Source: Anabas testudineus (lineage: Eukaryota; Chordata; Actinopteri; Anabantiformes; Anabantidae). Taken from it: a stretch of 64,000 nt of DNA. Position numbers and translations under genes: made by a program. Below are positions 10,923 to 22,112 of this stretch, piece by piece (within the stretch, counting starts at the first letter, position 1; every line of letters begins with the position of its first letter). Under the pieces are notes generated by a model. It searched no databases. It worked only from the letters and a program-made list of their open reading frames with translations, and had not been told where the DNA came from. The DNA lies in contig NC_046623.1 of the NCBI RefSeq assembly GCF_900324465.2, positions 14,351,721 to 14,415,720 on the forward strand, given 5' to 3'.

Positions 10923-11490
10923 GATTGCCTCTTTCTGGGTCTTTGTGGTCATTGCTGTTCTCATTACAGTTGGCTATATTACCAGACTTTCTTTTTGTGA
11001 ATCTGTTGTTATCAACAGCTATTTCTGTGACCATGGTCAGATGTACCGTCTGGCCTGTAATGACAACACACCCAGCTTCGTTATTGCTAAGTTAATACCT
11101 TTCCTTAGTCTTTGGCTTCCTCTGGTATTCATCTTGTTAAGTTATTCTTATATTGGTTATGCCCTTTATAAGAAAACCACATTCCAGGAAAGAGTGAAGG
11201 CCTTTAAAACCTGCACAGCTCATATTTCATTAGTAACAATCTACTTTATTCCAGTATTAGTCACATTTACTATGAATGCAAATATACACCCAAATGCTAG
11301 AATCATAAACCTTTCTCTGACCTCTGTTTTTCCTCCCATGTTGAATCCAATTATTTATGTTCTGCAGACACAAGAAATCAAGACATCATTAAAGAGAATA
11401 TTAAAAATCACAAAGCAATCCAGAATGACAGTGAAGAAAACTGCAATTCTTTCTAAAACTCTTTCACTTTTTTGTTTCATGCTAATATAA
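10923..11490 (+). pseudogene. Odorant receptor D4, headless copy of D3
   Basis: Duplicate of the 3' part of D3 from TM4 to the stop. It reads in frame to the same long hydrophobic tail, and its 181 readable residues equal those of D3. TM1-TM3 and any promoter are missing: just upstream is the end of a retroelement fossil and spacer, not OR sequence. There is no ATG in a suitable place (a GTG at 10945 is the first near-start). It therefore cannot make a receptor. It could serve as a donor for gene conversion of D3 (inference). Confidence 0.93.
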
Positions 11491-12584
11491 GGTCTGCAAT
11501 GACATTACATTCTGAAAATATTTTAACTTGAAAATGAACATATATTTAGTCTAAAAATATTTGTATTTTATGTATTATATATTTTTGTCAAACATTTATC
11601 TTAATAATTCATAGACATACTGTATCTTAAATATAACTTTAATTTAATATAAATTAAATTAAATTTAAAATAATACAAAAAAATAATAATACTTTGAAGA
11701 TGGCTAATTATTGGTAGTCTATACTTTGACATGTACTACTTATAACACTACTATTTTTATTGTTGCTTTAATGTATACATATGTGCTTTCATTTTTAACC
11801 TTTGACCCAACATTTAACTCAAAATAAGTTACATTGAAAGTGTTGTTTTTGCCTGAAGCACTTTTCTGTATTAATTCACTGTTTTCTGCCTAAGCCATAC
11901 TGCATATTAAATCTGTCCAGCCTGTCAGAGATGCAATAAATTTTATTTGTGAACAGCTACAAAAGCTGCTGGAGTTGACCTGCTCTTCTGTGATCATACT
12001 GTGTGTTTAGTTTAAGATTTTGATAAGAGAGAGAGAGGAGGGTCCCGGTGATATCTCAGGAACGTTCCATTTGGTTTGCTCACAATTACTGTATTTTTTT
12101 TTATTGCTCTGCCTCAATTAAATGTTGTTAAATTATTCAAACTTATGTCTTCATACTGTAGTACACAGTACTTACAGTACATTTATAATCAGCAATCGGC
12201 CACTGTGGATCACTGACTGTTAAACCATTGCTGCTCTCAAATGATTAATTTAATCCTGTAAAATCTACCTGCTATCACACTATTTTCTCTGCAAAATGGT
12301 GGTGAATATTCCCAGTCATCCAGGTGAAGTCAAGTTGAGTCATGGCAACTGGACTTCCTTCTTTGTGGGCTGAAACATTTCATTACTCAACCAAGTACCT
12401 TCATCTAACCCTAACCCTCCCCCAGACCTCACAGAATATAACATACCAACTAGATAGAATTATGTAAAAACCCAACAGCAAGTTGTCCTTTCCAGAGAAC
12501 TGGAAACCAATGTAAAGGTGTCTGGGCTTTGCAAACATGATTCCAACCAGATTTTCCTCCAGCTGAAGACCAGATTCACTACTG
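11491..12584. other. Copied 3' flank (unit 2)
   Basis: Near-exact copy of 8827-9929. No gene. Confidence 0.7.
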
Positions 12585-12769
12585 CCCAACCTTAAATTTC
12601 AAACATTTGACATTGGGGACAGGGCGCTCTTGGCGGTAAAGTTAGTGCTGAAGGAGTGGCGGCACTGGCTGGATGAGGACTATCAATTCCTCATCCTAAC
12701 TGATATAACTGATTGCAAGAACCTTGAGTTCCTCAGATTGGCTAAACGTTTAAACTCACGTAAAGCCTA

Positions 12770-12827
12770 GTGGGCACTGTTTTTCAACAGATTCAACTTT
12801 TGGAATCTGTTGAAAAACAGTGCCCAC
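12770..12827. repeat. Perfect hairpin 1, second copy
   Basis: Arms 12770-12794 and 12803-12827, identical to those at 10115-10172. Confidence 0.96.
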
Positions 12828-12845
12828 CATAACTTCTGAATTCAT

Positions 12846-12889
12846 TCCTCTGTGTCTAGCCTGGAACTAACCAGGCTAGACACAGAGGA
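12846..12889. repeat. Perfect hairpin 2, second copy
   Basis: Arms 12846-12864 and 12871-12889, identical to those at 10191-10234. Confidence 0.96.
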
Positions 12890-13578
12890 GGAAGAACTGA
12901 ATGCCCCAAATAATGCTCTGGCTCCCTCATCTTTCCCTTACAACCATCTGTATGCAACTGATCATCTACGCTCCAGAGTCCTCCAGTGGTGCCACTCTTC
13001 CAGGTTGACCTACTACCCGGGAGTAGCATGCATCCACTACTTTATGTACTGGCACTTCTTGTGACCCAATATCATGAAGAACATTTGGGAGTTTGTGGCT
13101 GCCTATCTTTTCTGTACCCTGGCCAAGTCTTCTAAGGGACCTTCTGGTAGCCTTCTGCACCCTTTGCCTATCCCCATATGTGCCTGGTTTCATATGTCTT
13201 TGGATTTCATCCCAGGATCACTACTGAAGGCAACACCAACATTCTTACCATTGTCAACTACTACTTCTAAATTGGGTCATTTCATCCAACTACCAAAACT
13301 TCTCTCAGCCAAGGAGACCCCAAACTAATGATACAATACATGTTCCGAATTCATGGCTTCCCTCATGACACCGTGGCCCAGAGATTACAACGTGTTTTCC
13401 GGCTTCTACCCTTGAATGGTCTAACTGAGAGGTTTAATTGGGATTAATCACGCTCTTCAGTGGTCATGACCTAGTAGGATTTGTACAAGAATATGAATAG
13501 TGGGCAAACAAGCCTCTCCCTTAGGCTCCTGCCTACCAAGACAAACAGAGGTTGTGGTTGTTGATGATGGACAGGGAA

Positions 13579-14107
13579 CTGGGGCATGGATTTGTTGGAC
13601 CTCTTCACATATTAAAGGTCATTAATTGCAAGGCAGTCAGATTGCACCACCAGATAACTAAGTAAACTGAAACCTGTCATTTAGAGCAACCTCAACCATG
13701 TGTAAGATTCAGCTTAAGCTTGATTGTGAATTATTTGAAGAGCAATGAATTCATGAAGGGGGGTGGATAGGTGCCTTGACAAAGCATATGACTTTAAACT
13801 GAATTGCTTGTGTTTGTTATTTTAGACCTGACAATGTATTATCACAGGGTACTGAACTGACTAGGAGGTGGAGTTGGTGGTAACCATTGATAATTGGTCA
13901 TTGACTGGGCGGATAACATCTAAACCAAGTGAATAATAGGGATCAAGAGATCACACCTTATTTGACATAAACACAGAAGAGAACTGAAGCTTGACAGAAC
14001 ATAACCATCAGAAAGCTTAAGAGAGAAAGAGAGAAGAACTAATTTTCCCCTCTATGGTACAGTAAAGTACTTTACTTTGGACATTATACTTGAGAAAAAC
14101 ATTCACA
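13579..14107. other. Upstream region of D5
   Basis: Homologous to the region just before D3 (7270-7806) and before D9 (22120-22357), including GGTGGAGTTGGTGGTAACC. Contains GGATAACATC where D1 and D2 have a TATA box. No gene. Confidence 0.6.
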
Positions 14108-15091
14108 ATGGATTTTTTCAACTCAGCGCTTGGGAAAAACATCACTTTTTTGCGTCCTGCATATTTTATAATAAGTGGATTTATTGGTATTCCTAATATA
14201 AATTATTATTATGTGTTTCTCTGTGTTGTTTATGTTGTTTCTGTGCTGGGAAACATGACTGTGATGGCAGTAATATACTTAGATTATAATCTGAGAACTC
14301 CAAAATATGTAGCAGTTTTTAACTTAGCATTTGTGGATCTGGTTGGTAGCTCTGCTTTGGTGCCCAAAGTTATCGACATATTTCTGTTTAATCACCCCTT
14401 CATCCCCTACAACGACTGCTTAACCTTCATGTTTTTCTGCTACACCTGTCTTTCAATGCAGTCATTTAATCTTGTTGCACTCTCCTATGACAGACTTGTA
14501 GCCATCATCTTTCCACTGCACTATCAAGTCAAAGTTACCCACAGGTTCATGCTTTCTTTAACTTTCTTTTTCTGGGTCATTGTTATTATTGCTCATCTCA
14601 TCACAGTTGGCCTGAATACCAGATTGTCTTTCTGTGAATCTGTGGTTATTAACAGCTATTTCTGTGACCATGGTCAGATGTACCGTCTGGCCTGTAATGA
14701 CAACACACCCAGCTTTGTTATTGCCAAGTTGTTACAATGCCTTACTCTTTGGCTTCCTCTGGTATTTGTTTTATTAAGTTATTTATGTATTGGTTATGCA
14801 CTGTCTAAAATAGCCACTGTTCAGGAAAGAATGAAGGCCTTTAAAACCTGTACAGCTCATCTTTCATTAGTAGCAATCTACTTCATCCCAGTATTAATCA
14901 CTTTTACTATGAGTGCAAATATACACCCAAACGCCAGAATCATAAACCTTTCTCTGACCTCTGTTTTTCCTCCCATGCTGAATCCAATTATTTATGTTCT
15001 GCAAACACAAGAAATTAAAATGTCATTGAAAAAAATACTAAAAATTAGGAAACAATGCAAAAGTGCAGAAAAGAAAGTAATCATTAAATGA
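14108..15091 (+). CDS. Odorant receptor D5 (MDFFNS type)
   Basis: Intact 327-residue receptor with the standard landmarks. Its start is the seventh codon of the longer frame, at MDFFNS. TM4 reads SLTFFFWVIVIIAH and the EC2 lead is GLNTRLSF, and TM5 has AKLLQCLTLW; D9 shares this rare combination, while D1, D2, D3 and D6 have IASFWV, GYITRLSF and AKLxPFL. Since TM4-TM5 line the odorant pocket in OR models, D5 and D9 probably differ in ligand from the others (inference). The tail (KKILKIRKQCKSAEKK) is like D1 and D6. Confidence 0.95.
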   Translation: MDFFNSALGKNITFLRPAYFIISGFIGIPNINYYYVFLCVVYVVSVLGNMTVMAVIYLDYNLRTPKYVAVFNLAFVDLVGSSALVPKVIDIFLFNHPFIPYNDCLTFMFFCYTCLSMQSFNLVALSYDRLVAIIFPLHYQVKVTHRFMLSLTFFFWVIVIIAHLITVGLNTRLSFCESVVINSYFCDHGQMYRLACNDNTPSFVIAKLLQCLTLWLPLVFVLLSYLCIGYALSKIATVQERMKAFKTCTAHLSLVAIYFIPVLITFTMSANIHPNARIINLSLTSVFPPMLNPIIYVLQTQEIKMSLKKILKIRKQCKSAEKKVIIK

Positions 15092-16410
15092 TTTATTATA
15101 TTTTGGTCTTTTGGTTTAGAGAATATTTTGTACATTACAGTAAAAACTGGAGTAACTAACAACTATGTTAAATACTAAAAACTTTTTTAAATTAAATTTG
15201 AAAACACACAGTGAAGATTACTAAAATAAGCTTAAAAAAGTATAATTTCTAATAATCAAATGTAAAATTTTTCAGTTTTTTTGTAGTCATGATACTTAAT
15301 AGTTGTTAACGTCAGACTTCTTTTCCTCATAGTAATATTTTCTAGCTAAATACATTTCATACTTACAGCAATGGCATTACTGTAAGTATCACTCCCTCTG
15401 TAACAACCTGAAAAGCAACATGAATTGAATCTACAAAAACTTATTTGTGCCAATAGTTATCTTGAACATAACATTTAAAACATCAATGCTGAAATAATGA
15501 ATACTTTGAAGATAATCAACTACAGTCTACACTATGACATGAACAACTTAATAAAAACACTAGTACTCTGTTTGTTGTTTTAATGAGAACATATCTGTTA
15601 GTAAAAACTGAAAATATATACTCCAAAGAAATTCTCATGATCCAGTAGTCTCTGTTTATTAATCTGTTTTTCTAATAAAGTCCATTGTATATCAAGGCAG
15701 TTGTTTTCTGATTATTTGTATGTTTTGGTGCAAAATGTAACACCCAGAAAATTGTTCTGCCTCTGGACGGTCACTGTACTTCATAGTGTGGTTGCACTTA
15801 AAGAGGAACAAGTCTGTTCTATATTAATTTACTGTGTCTTCCATCTAACTAGTACACCACATTAAACCTGTCGAGCCATTCAGAGATCTGATAAATTTTT
15901 TTATGAAGAAACTACAGCAGCTGCTGGAGGTGACGTTCTTCTGTGATCATATTATGTGTGAACAAAACAAAACTGTCCAAAAATTACGCCTTCTTGAGTG
16001 TGTGATAGTCTTTCTCTAGTAATTTTACAAGTTTCTTTAGAAGAACCATCAAATAACCACTACAAACAGAACTTTACATACATTAACACAACTATATACA
16101 AATTATAAAATCAAAATGACACCTAATGCAATTAAACACATTGTTAAGTGTTAAATATAATATACAATCAGTACAGAAGACCACAACACACAAAAACGTT
16201 TGTGGTACACTACAATGAAAACATCAGGTTAACAATTATAGGTCATTGCAGTGTAAGACAAAGGTCAGTGTAAAGAAAACTGTTGTATAAATTCTTAGAG
16301 GAAAAGAGACAAGTCCAAGTTCTTATTTTAATGTAAGCAAAATTTTGGTGATTTAGGATTGTGTGAACCGTATTATGTTATGTTATTTTTCAAGTTGTTA
16401 TAATGTGTAT
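15092..16410. other. Spacer D5-D6, first part
   Basis: No gene. The segment to about 15950 repeats the D1 3' spacer (AATAAAA near 15550). About 16145-16310 repeats the first bases of the window. Confidence 0.6.
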
Positions 16411-16880
16411 TTAGGTTACCCCTTCCTCGCCTTGATGGTGAAATGGCTCATTTGAGCTCCTCCCCCACTCTACTATGTTCTCATTGGTCAGTTTGTGGAA
16501 GACTTCTGAAGGACTGGACCATGCACAGCTGGAACACAGGGTGTAAACAGCACTAGCTTTTTGGCTAAGTGTTAGTTACAGTTAGCATAACTGAATCTGG
16601 CCGCTCCTAATTCCAGTGCTGCTGCCTAGTGCTAAGGGCCGCCATGATGGCCATGAGCGGAGTGACTCTTGCTGGTTTGGGTGTTTGTGGGAACGTTGGT
16701 ATTTCTTGACGGAGCTGCTACTTTTCAATATCAAGTAGCTTCAACTCCAACATGATTTGCTCAGTTTCACAATATGTTTCAGTTTCTCTTGTTAGCAGTG
16801 AACTTAAAAAAATTCTCCTCAGTTATGAAGAAGCTCAGCATAGTGCCACAGAATGCACACCACTGACTAGTGTTTTGGTG
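16411..16880. other. Unrecognised GC-richer block in the D5-D6 spacer
   Basis: Between TGTGTATTTAGG and GTTTAATTGCA, both of which match other D spacers, about 470 nt replace roughly 800 nt of the usual spacer. The block is visibly richer in G and C than its surroundings, has no long frame, and contains a near-palindrome GGCCGCCATGATGGCC at about 16640. It may be an old transposon or other insert; no family recognised. Confidence 0.5.
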
Positions 16881-17529
16881 GTTTAATTGCAGTGCATTTC
16901 AGACAAACCAATGCAGACAAACATAACATTCACAATGACATAGGCCACTTACCTAAGCTCTGCATATCTTCAACACAGAACTGTCAATCAGACTTAAGTA
17001 TCATGTTTGCGGTCCTGTCCCTGGTTTTTCGGTCCAGTCTTCTATGCAGAAAAATGTAGGTGGACTCCAGTAGCCACACTAATAGTATCATGAGCAGAAA
17101 CTACACTTTGATTGTGACTTTATTAAAAGAGCATCAAAGTTTGTGTAGGGAGGAGGTTGGGGTGGATAGATGGCATGACAAAGCATTTGTGTTACATTAG
17201 ACTGTGTTAGTCATATCAGCCATGCCAATGCATGATCACAAGGCTGCTGATTTGGAGGTGGAGTTGAGTTCTATTAACACCCACTTCTTCAGCCTAATAT
17301 CCACTGATAAGTGGCCATTGAATGGGCTGATATCATCCACACCAAGTGATGAGAAGGGATCAAACAGTGACCTTGTTTGGCATAAACCCAAAAGAGGACT
17401 GAAAAACTGTAAAAATCTTACAGAGCTTCATCATCAGAAAGTGAGTGAAAAACCAGAGCTCATCTCCATCTGATGTGCTGTTCAGTCGACCACTGTACTT
17501 CGGACTTATACGCTGCAAATATTTTCATA
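16881..17529. other. Upstream region of D6
   Basis: Standard D upstream spacer, with GATATCATCCACACC in place of the TATA box of D1 and D2. An open frame at 17204-17473 lies entirely within spacer sequence repeated elsewhere and is not regarded as a gene. Confidence 0.55.
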
Positions 17530-18513
17530 ATGGACTTTTTTAACTCAGCTCTTGGGAAAAACATCACTTTTTTGCGTCCTGCATATTTTATAATAAGTGG
17601 ATTTATTGGTATTCCTAATATAAATTATTATTATGTATTTCTCTTTTTTGTTTATGTTGTTTCTGTGCTGGGAAACACGGCTGTGATGGCAGTAATATAC
17701 TTGGATTATAATCTGAGAACTCCAAAGTATGTAGCAGTTTTTAATTTAGCATTTGTGGATCTGATTGGTAGCTCTGCTTTGGTGCCCAAAGTTATTGACA
17801 CATTTCTGTTTAACCACCCCTCCATCCCCTACCGCGACTGCTTAACCTTCATGTTTTTCTGCTACACCTGTCTTTCAATGCAGTCATTTAATCTTGTTGC
17901 ACTCTCCTATGACAGACTTGTAGCCATCATCTTTCCACTGCACTATCAAGTCAAAGTCACCCACAGGTTCATGTTTTCTTTGATTGCCTCTTTCTGGGTC
18001 ATTGTTGTCATTGCTAATCTCATTACAGTTGGTTATATTACCAGACTTTCTTTCTGTGAATCTGTGGTTATTAACAGCTATTTCTGTGACCATGGTCAGA
18101 TGTACCGTCTGGCCTGTAATGACAACACACCCAGCTTCGTCATTGCTAAGTTAATACCATTCCTTACTCTTTGGCTTCCTCTGGTATTTGTTTTATTAAG
18201 TTATTTTTATATTGGATATGCACTGTCTAAAATAGCAACAGTTCAGGAAAGATTGAAGGCCTTTAAAACCTGCACAGCTCATCTTTCCTTAGTAACAATC
18301 TACTTCATCCCAGTGTTAATTACATATACTATGAGTGCAAATATACATCCAAATGCCAGAATCGTAAACCTTTCTCTGACCTCTGTTTTTCCTCCCATGT
18401 TGAATCCAATTATTTATGTTCTGCAGACACAAGAAATCAAAATGTCATTGAAAAAAATACTAAAAATTACAAAACAATGCAAAATCACAGCGAAGAAAAT
18501 AATTATAAAATGA
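17530..18513 (+). CDS. Odorant receptor D6 (MDFFNS type)
   Basis: Intact 327-residue receptor. The frame is open for 19 codons upstream of MDFFNS, from an ATG at 17473, but that part has no counterpart in other D genes and no signal peptide is expected in ORs, so the shorter start is preferred. Motifs as in D1; TM2-TM3 loop has the unusual YRDC (others YNDC or YSDC) just before the TM3 cysteine, and position 91 is Thr (DTFLF) where the others have Ile. Ligand unknown. Confidence 0.95.
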   Translation: MDFFNSALGKNITFLRPAYFIISGFIGIPNINYYYVFLFFVYVVSVLGNTAVMAVIYLDYNLRTPKYVAVFNLAFVDLIGSSALVPKVIDTFLFNHPSIPYRDCLTFMFFCYTCLSMQSFNLVALSYDRLVAIIFPLHYQVKVTHRFMFSLIASFWVIVVIANLITVGYITRLSFCESVVINSYFCDHGQMYRLACNDNTPSFVIAKLIPFLTLWLPLVFVLLSYFYIGYALSKIATVQERLKAFKTCTAHLSLVTIYFIPVLITYTMSANIHPNARIVNLSLTSVFPPMLNPIIYVLQTQEIKMSLKKILKITKQCKITAKKIIIK

Positions 18514-20153
18514 TCTATTATATTTTGTTCTGTTTGTTTAGAAATATATATACATTCCAGTAAAACCTTGAGTAGGTATGTTAAATACTAAAAACCTTTT
18601 TAACATTACATTTTAAATCACACAGTAAAGATTACTAAAATAAGCTTTAAAAAGTATATATTTTTCCAAATGTTAATTTTTTCTCCCATTTTGTAGTCAT
18701 GGTACTTTATAGTTATAAACATGAGACTTCTTTTCCTCATAGTAATATTTTCTAGCTAAATACATTTCATATTTACAGCAAAGGCTTTACTGTCAGTATC
18801 ACTCCCACTGTAACAACCTGAAAAGCAACATGAATTGAATCTACAAAAACTTATTTTATTATATTTTTCTATTTGTGTCAATAGTTATCTTGAACTTAAC
18901 AACATTTAAAACATCAATACTGAAATAATGAATACTTTGAAGATAATCAACTACATACTACACTAAGACATGTACAACTTAATAAAAACATTAGTATTCT
19001 GTTTATTGCTTTATTGTGAACATATATGTGTGTGATAACTGAAAATATATACTCCAAAGAAATTCCTATCATCCAATAGTCTCTGTTTATTAATTATGTT
19101 TTTCTTGTCAAGTCCATTGTATATATTAAGGCAGTTGTTTTCTGATTATTTGTATTTTTTGGTGCAAAATGTTGAACACCAAAAACTTTATTCTGCCTCT
19201 GGATGGTCACTGTACTTTATAGTGTGGTTGCACTTCAAGAGGAACAAGTCTGTTCTATATTAATTTACTATGTCTTCCATCTAAGTAGTACTTCACATTA
19301 AACCTGTCCAGCCATTCAGAGACTTGATAAATTTTGTCACGAAGCAACTAAAGCAGCTGCTGGAGGTGACGTTCTTTTGTGATCAGATGCATCCAGTTTA
19401 ATTGCAGAGCAATAGAGACAAACCAGTGCAGACAAATATAAATATTCACAATGATGCAGCCTACTTGCCTAAGCTCTGCATATCTTCAACACAGAACTGT
19501 CAATCAGTGTCACTGTATCATGGTTGCAGTCCCAGATCTGGTATTTCTGTCCAGTCTTCTATCCAGAAAGATTTAGGTGGAATGGATCGGTAAACATACT
19601 GTAGAAAACAAACTGATCATTTCTATAAAGTCACACCATGGATGTTTTGCCAATACTCCCAAATAATTATTGATCAGTAAACTACAGTACTACTAAGCTG
19701 GAGGTTGTGCACTATAAGTAGTGTGTCCTTCAGAAAAACGTATGTGGACTCCAGTAGCCACAGCAATAATAACATGAGCAGATTATTTAAAGAGTATCAA
19801 AGTCCGTGTATGGGGGAGGTTGGGGTGGCCGTCGATATGACAAAGTATAGGACTTTGACATTGGATCCAAAAATTTGTGCTATATTATACTCTGTTTGTC
19901 ATATCAGCCATGCCAATGCATGATCACAGGCTGCTGATCTGACTTGAAGGTGGAGTTAAACTCTATTAACCCATCTCTTTAGTCTTAATATCCACTGATA
20001 AGTGGCCATTGAATGGGCCGTTATCATCCAGACATAGTGATGCGAAGGGATCAATGGATTACACAGTGACCATGTTTGACATAAACACAAAAGAGGACTG
20101 AAAAACTGTTAAAATCTAACAGAGTTTCATCATCAGATAGTGAATGAGTCTCA
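18514..20153. other. Spacer D6-D7
   Basis: No gene. Repeats the D1 and D2 spacers almost throughout; AATAAAA near 18979 lies about 465 nt after the D6 stop. About 19550-20010 matches 3880-4320. Confidence 0.6.
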
Positions 20154-20317
20154 CTGGACTTTTTTAACTCAGCTCTTGGGAAAAACTTTTTTGCATCCTG
20201 TATATTTTGTAATAACTAGATTTATTGGTATTCCTAATATAAAATATTATGTGTTTCTCTTTTTTGTTTATGTTGTTTCTGTGCTGGGAAACATGTCTGT
20301 GATGGCAGTAATATACA
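20154..20317 (+). pseudogene. Odorant receptor D7, 5' fragment
   Basis: About 55 codons from the N-terminus to the end of TM1. The initiator is CTG where every other D gene has ATG, several codons of the NIT(F) region are missing, and the gene stops abruptly after the ATATAC codons of the TM1 end. The next bases belong to the upstream spacer of a D gene (GTATCAAAGTCAGTGTAGGG), so a deletion joined a gene head to the spacer before D8. Non-functional. Confidence 0.88.
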
Positions 20318-20710
20318 GGATGAATATGTTGTATCAAAGTCAGTGTAGGGGGGAGGGTAGGGTGGATAGGAGACAAGTGTTTGTACAATGTTGTGTTTGT
20401 TATAATAACCATGACAATGAATAATCACATGCTGCTGACCTGACTTGAAGGTGGAGTCAAGCCCTAATAACCCACCGCTATAGTCTTGATATCCACTGAT
20501 CAACAGCCACTGAGTGGCCTGATCGCATCCACACGAAGTGAAGAAGAGAGATCAAGGAATCACAGGGTGGTCTTATTTCACATAAACACAAAAGAGGAAT
20601 GAAAAACTGTTAAAAGACAGAGCTTCATCCTCAGTGTGGGAGAAGAGCTCATATCCATCTGATGTGCTGTTCACTCTACTTTGGACATTATATTTAAAAA
20701 CATTTTCACA
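20318..20710. other. Upstream region of D8
   Basis: Typical D upstream spacer, but its left end is the deletion junction inside D7. No TATA box. Confidence 0.55.
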
Positions 20711-21694
20711 ATGGACTTTTTCAACTCAGCTCTTGGGAAAAACATCACTTTTTTGCATCCTGCATATTTTATAATAAGTGGATTTATTGGTATTCCTAAT
20801 ATAAATTATTACTATGTGTTTCTCTTTTTTGTTTATGTTGTTTCTGTGCTGGGAAACATGACTGTGATGGCACTAATATACTTGGATTATAATCTGAGAA
20901 CTCCAAAATATGTAGCAGTTTTTAACTTAGCATTTGTGGATCTGATTGGTAGCTCTGCTTTGGTGCCCAAAGTTATCGACATATTTCTCTTCAACCATCC
21001 TACTATTCCCTACAACGACTGCCTGGTATACCTTTTTTTCTGCTACACCTGTCTTTGGATGCAGTCATTTAATCTTGTTGCACTCTCCTATGACAGACTT
21101 GTAGCCATCATCTTTCCACTGCATTATCAAGTGAAAGTCACCCACAGGTTGATGTTTTCTTTGATTGCATTTTTCTGGGTCTGTGCCATCACTATTACAC
21201 TCACTGCAACTGGCCTAATTACCAGACTTTCCTTCTGTGAATCTGTTGTTATTAACAGTTATTTCTGTGACCATGGTCAGATGTTTAGAATGGCCTGTAA
21301 TGACAACACACCCAGCTTTGTCTTTTCTAATATGGGAACAGTTATTACTCTTTGGCTTCCTCTGGCATTTATTTTGTTAAGTTATTCTTATATTGGTTAT
21401 GCACTGTCTAAAATAGCTACAGTTCAGGAAAGAGTGAAGGCCTTTAAAACCTGCACAGCTCATCTTTCTTTAGTAGCAATCTATTTCATCCCAGTATTAA
21501 TCACTTTTACTATAGGTGCAAATATACACCAAAATGCCAGAATCATAAACCTTTCTCTGACCTCTGTTTTTCCTCCCATGTTGAATCCCATTATTTATGT
21601 TCTGCAGACACAAGAAATCAGAATTTCATTTAAAAAAATATTAAAATTTACAAAGCAATACAAAATTGCTGTGAAAAAAGTAATCATAAAATGA
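20711..21694 (+). CDS. Odorant receptor D8 (MDFFNS type, divergent TM4-TM5)
   Basis: Intact 327-residue receptor with all OR motifs. It is the most distinct D gene in the pocket-forming region: TM4 reads IAFFWVCAITITLTATGLITR, EC2 has MFRMACND for MYRLACND, and TM5 starts SFVFSNMGTVITLW. The TM4 type (VCAIT.T..ATGLITR) is also visible in the ruined S1 pseudogene, so it may be ancestral to the S branch or have been exchanged by gene conversion. In TM6-EC3 it has TIGANIHQNAR where others have MSANIHPNAR. Confidence 0.95.
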   Translation: MDFFNSALGKNITFLHPAYFIISGFIGIPNINYYYVFLFFVYVVSVLGNMTVMALIYLDYNLRTPKYVAVFNLAFVDLIGSSALVPKVIDIFLFNHPTIPYNDCLVYLFFCYTCLWMQSFNLVALSYDRLVAIIFPLHYQVKVTHRLMFSLIAFFWVCAITITLTATGLITRLSFCESVVINSYFCDHGQMFRMACNDNTPSFVFSNMGTVITLWLPLAFILLSYSYIGYALSKIATVQERVKAFKTCTAHLSLVAIYFIPVLITFTIGANIHQNARIINLSLTSVFPPMLNPIIYVLQTQEIRISFKKILKFTKQYKIAVKKVIIK

Positions 21695-21779
21695 CTAATT
21701 GTATTTTGGGCTGTCTGTTCAGAATATTTTGTACATTACTGTAAAACTTGGAGTAACTAACAATTATCTTAAGTACTAG

Positions 21780-22112
21780 TCCCAGACTTTAGTTTCCTAC
21801 AAGTCTACCAGAACCTCCTATAAGACATTAACTGTTATACTGAACTGCCTGCTACCTAACACATAGCATTTGATCATCTATATGAGGATGTGTTCCCCAA
21901 TGGTTCATCTCAAGGTTTCTTCCTGTTGCCTTCTCAGGGAGTTTTTCCTTGCCACCATCGCCCTCGGCTTGCTCATCAGGGACAATCAGATTATTATGAT
22001 TCATACACATTCACTGTTCATATAAACTTCCATAGTTACTTTGGTTGTGTAAAGCTGCTTTTCGACAATGTCAATTGTAAAAAGCGCTATACAAATAAAA
22101 TTGAATTTAATT
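21780..22112 (+). mobile_element. L2-type LINE 3' end
   Basis: Untranslated 3' end of an L2-like LINE of the sort common in fish: CAAGGTTTCTTCCTG...GGGAGTTTTTCCTTGCCACC, then GTAAAGCTGCTTT..., then GCGCTATACAAATAAAATTGAATTTAATTGA. 5'-truncated. It sits between the D8 3' flank and the D9 upstream region, so it inserted in this spacer. Confidence 0.8.

Larger units (their letters stand above)
12585..13455 (+). mobile_element. Ty3/gypsy pol fossil, second copy
   Basis: Tandem-duplicated copy of the pol fossil at 9930-10800 with the same parts (RNase H to integrase) and the same hairpins. Broken. It arose by duplication of host DNA, not by a new insertion. Confidence 0.8.
10923..13578. repeat. 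2.66-kb tandem duplication, unit 2
   Basis: Second copy of 8259-10922, ending in GATGATGGACAGGGAA at about 13578, after which the sequence continues into the D5 upstream spacer. It holds D4, the repeated D3 flank, the second pol fossil and the second pair of hairpins. An 8-nt deletion near 11740 and a shorter T-run near 12100 distinguish it from unit 1. Confidence 0.92.
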
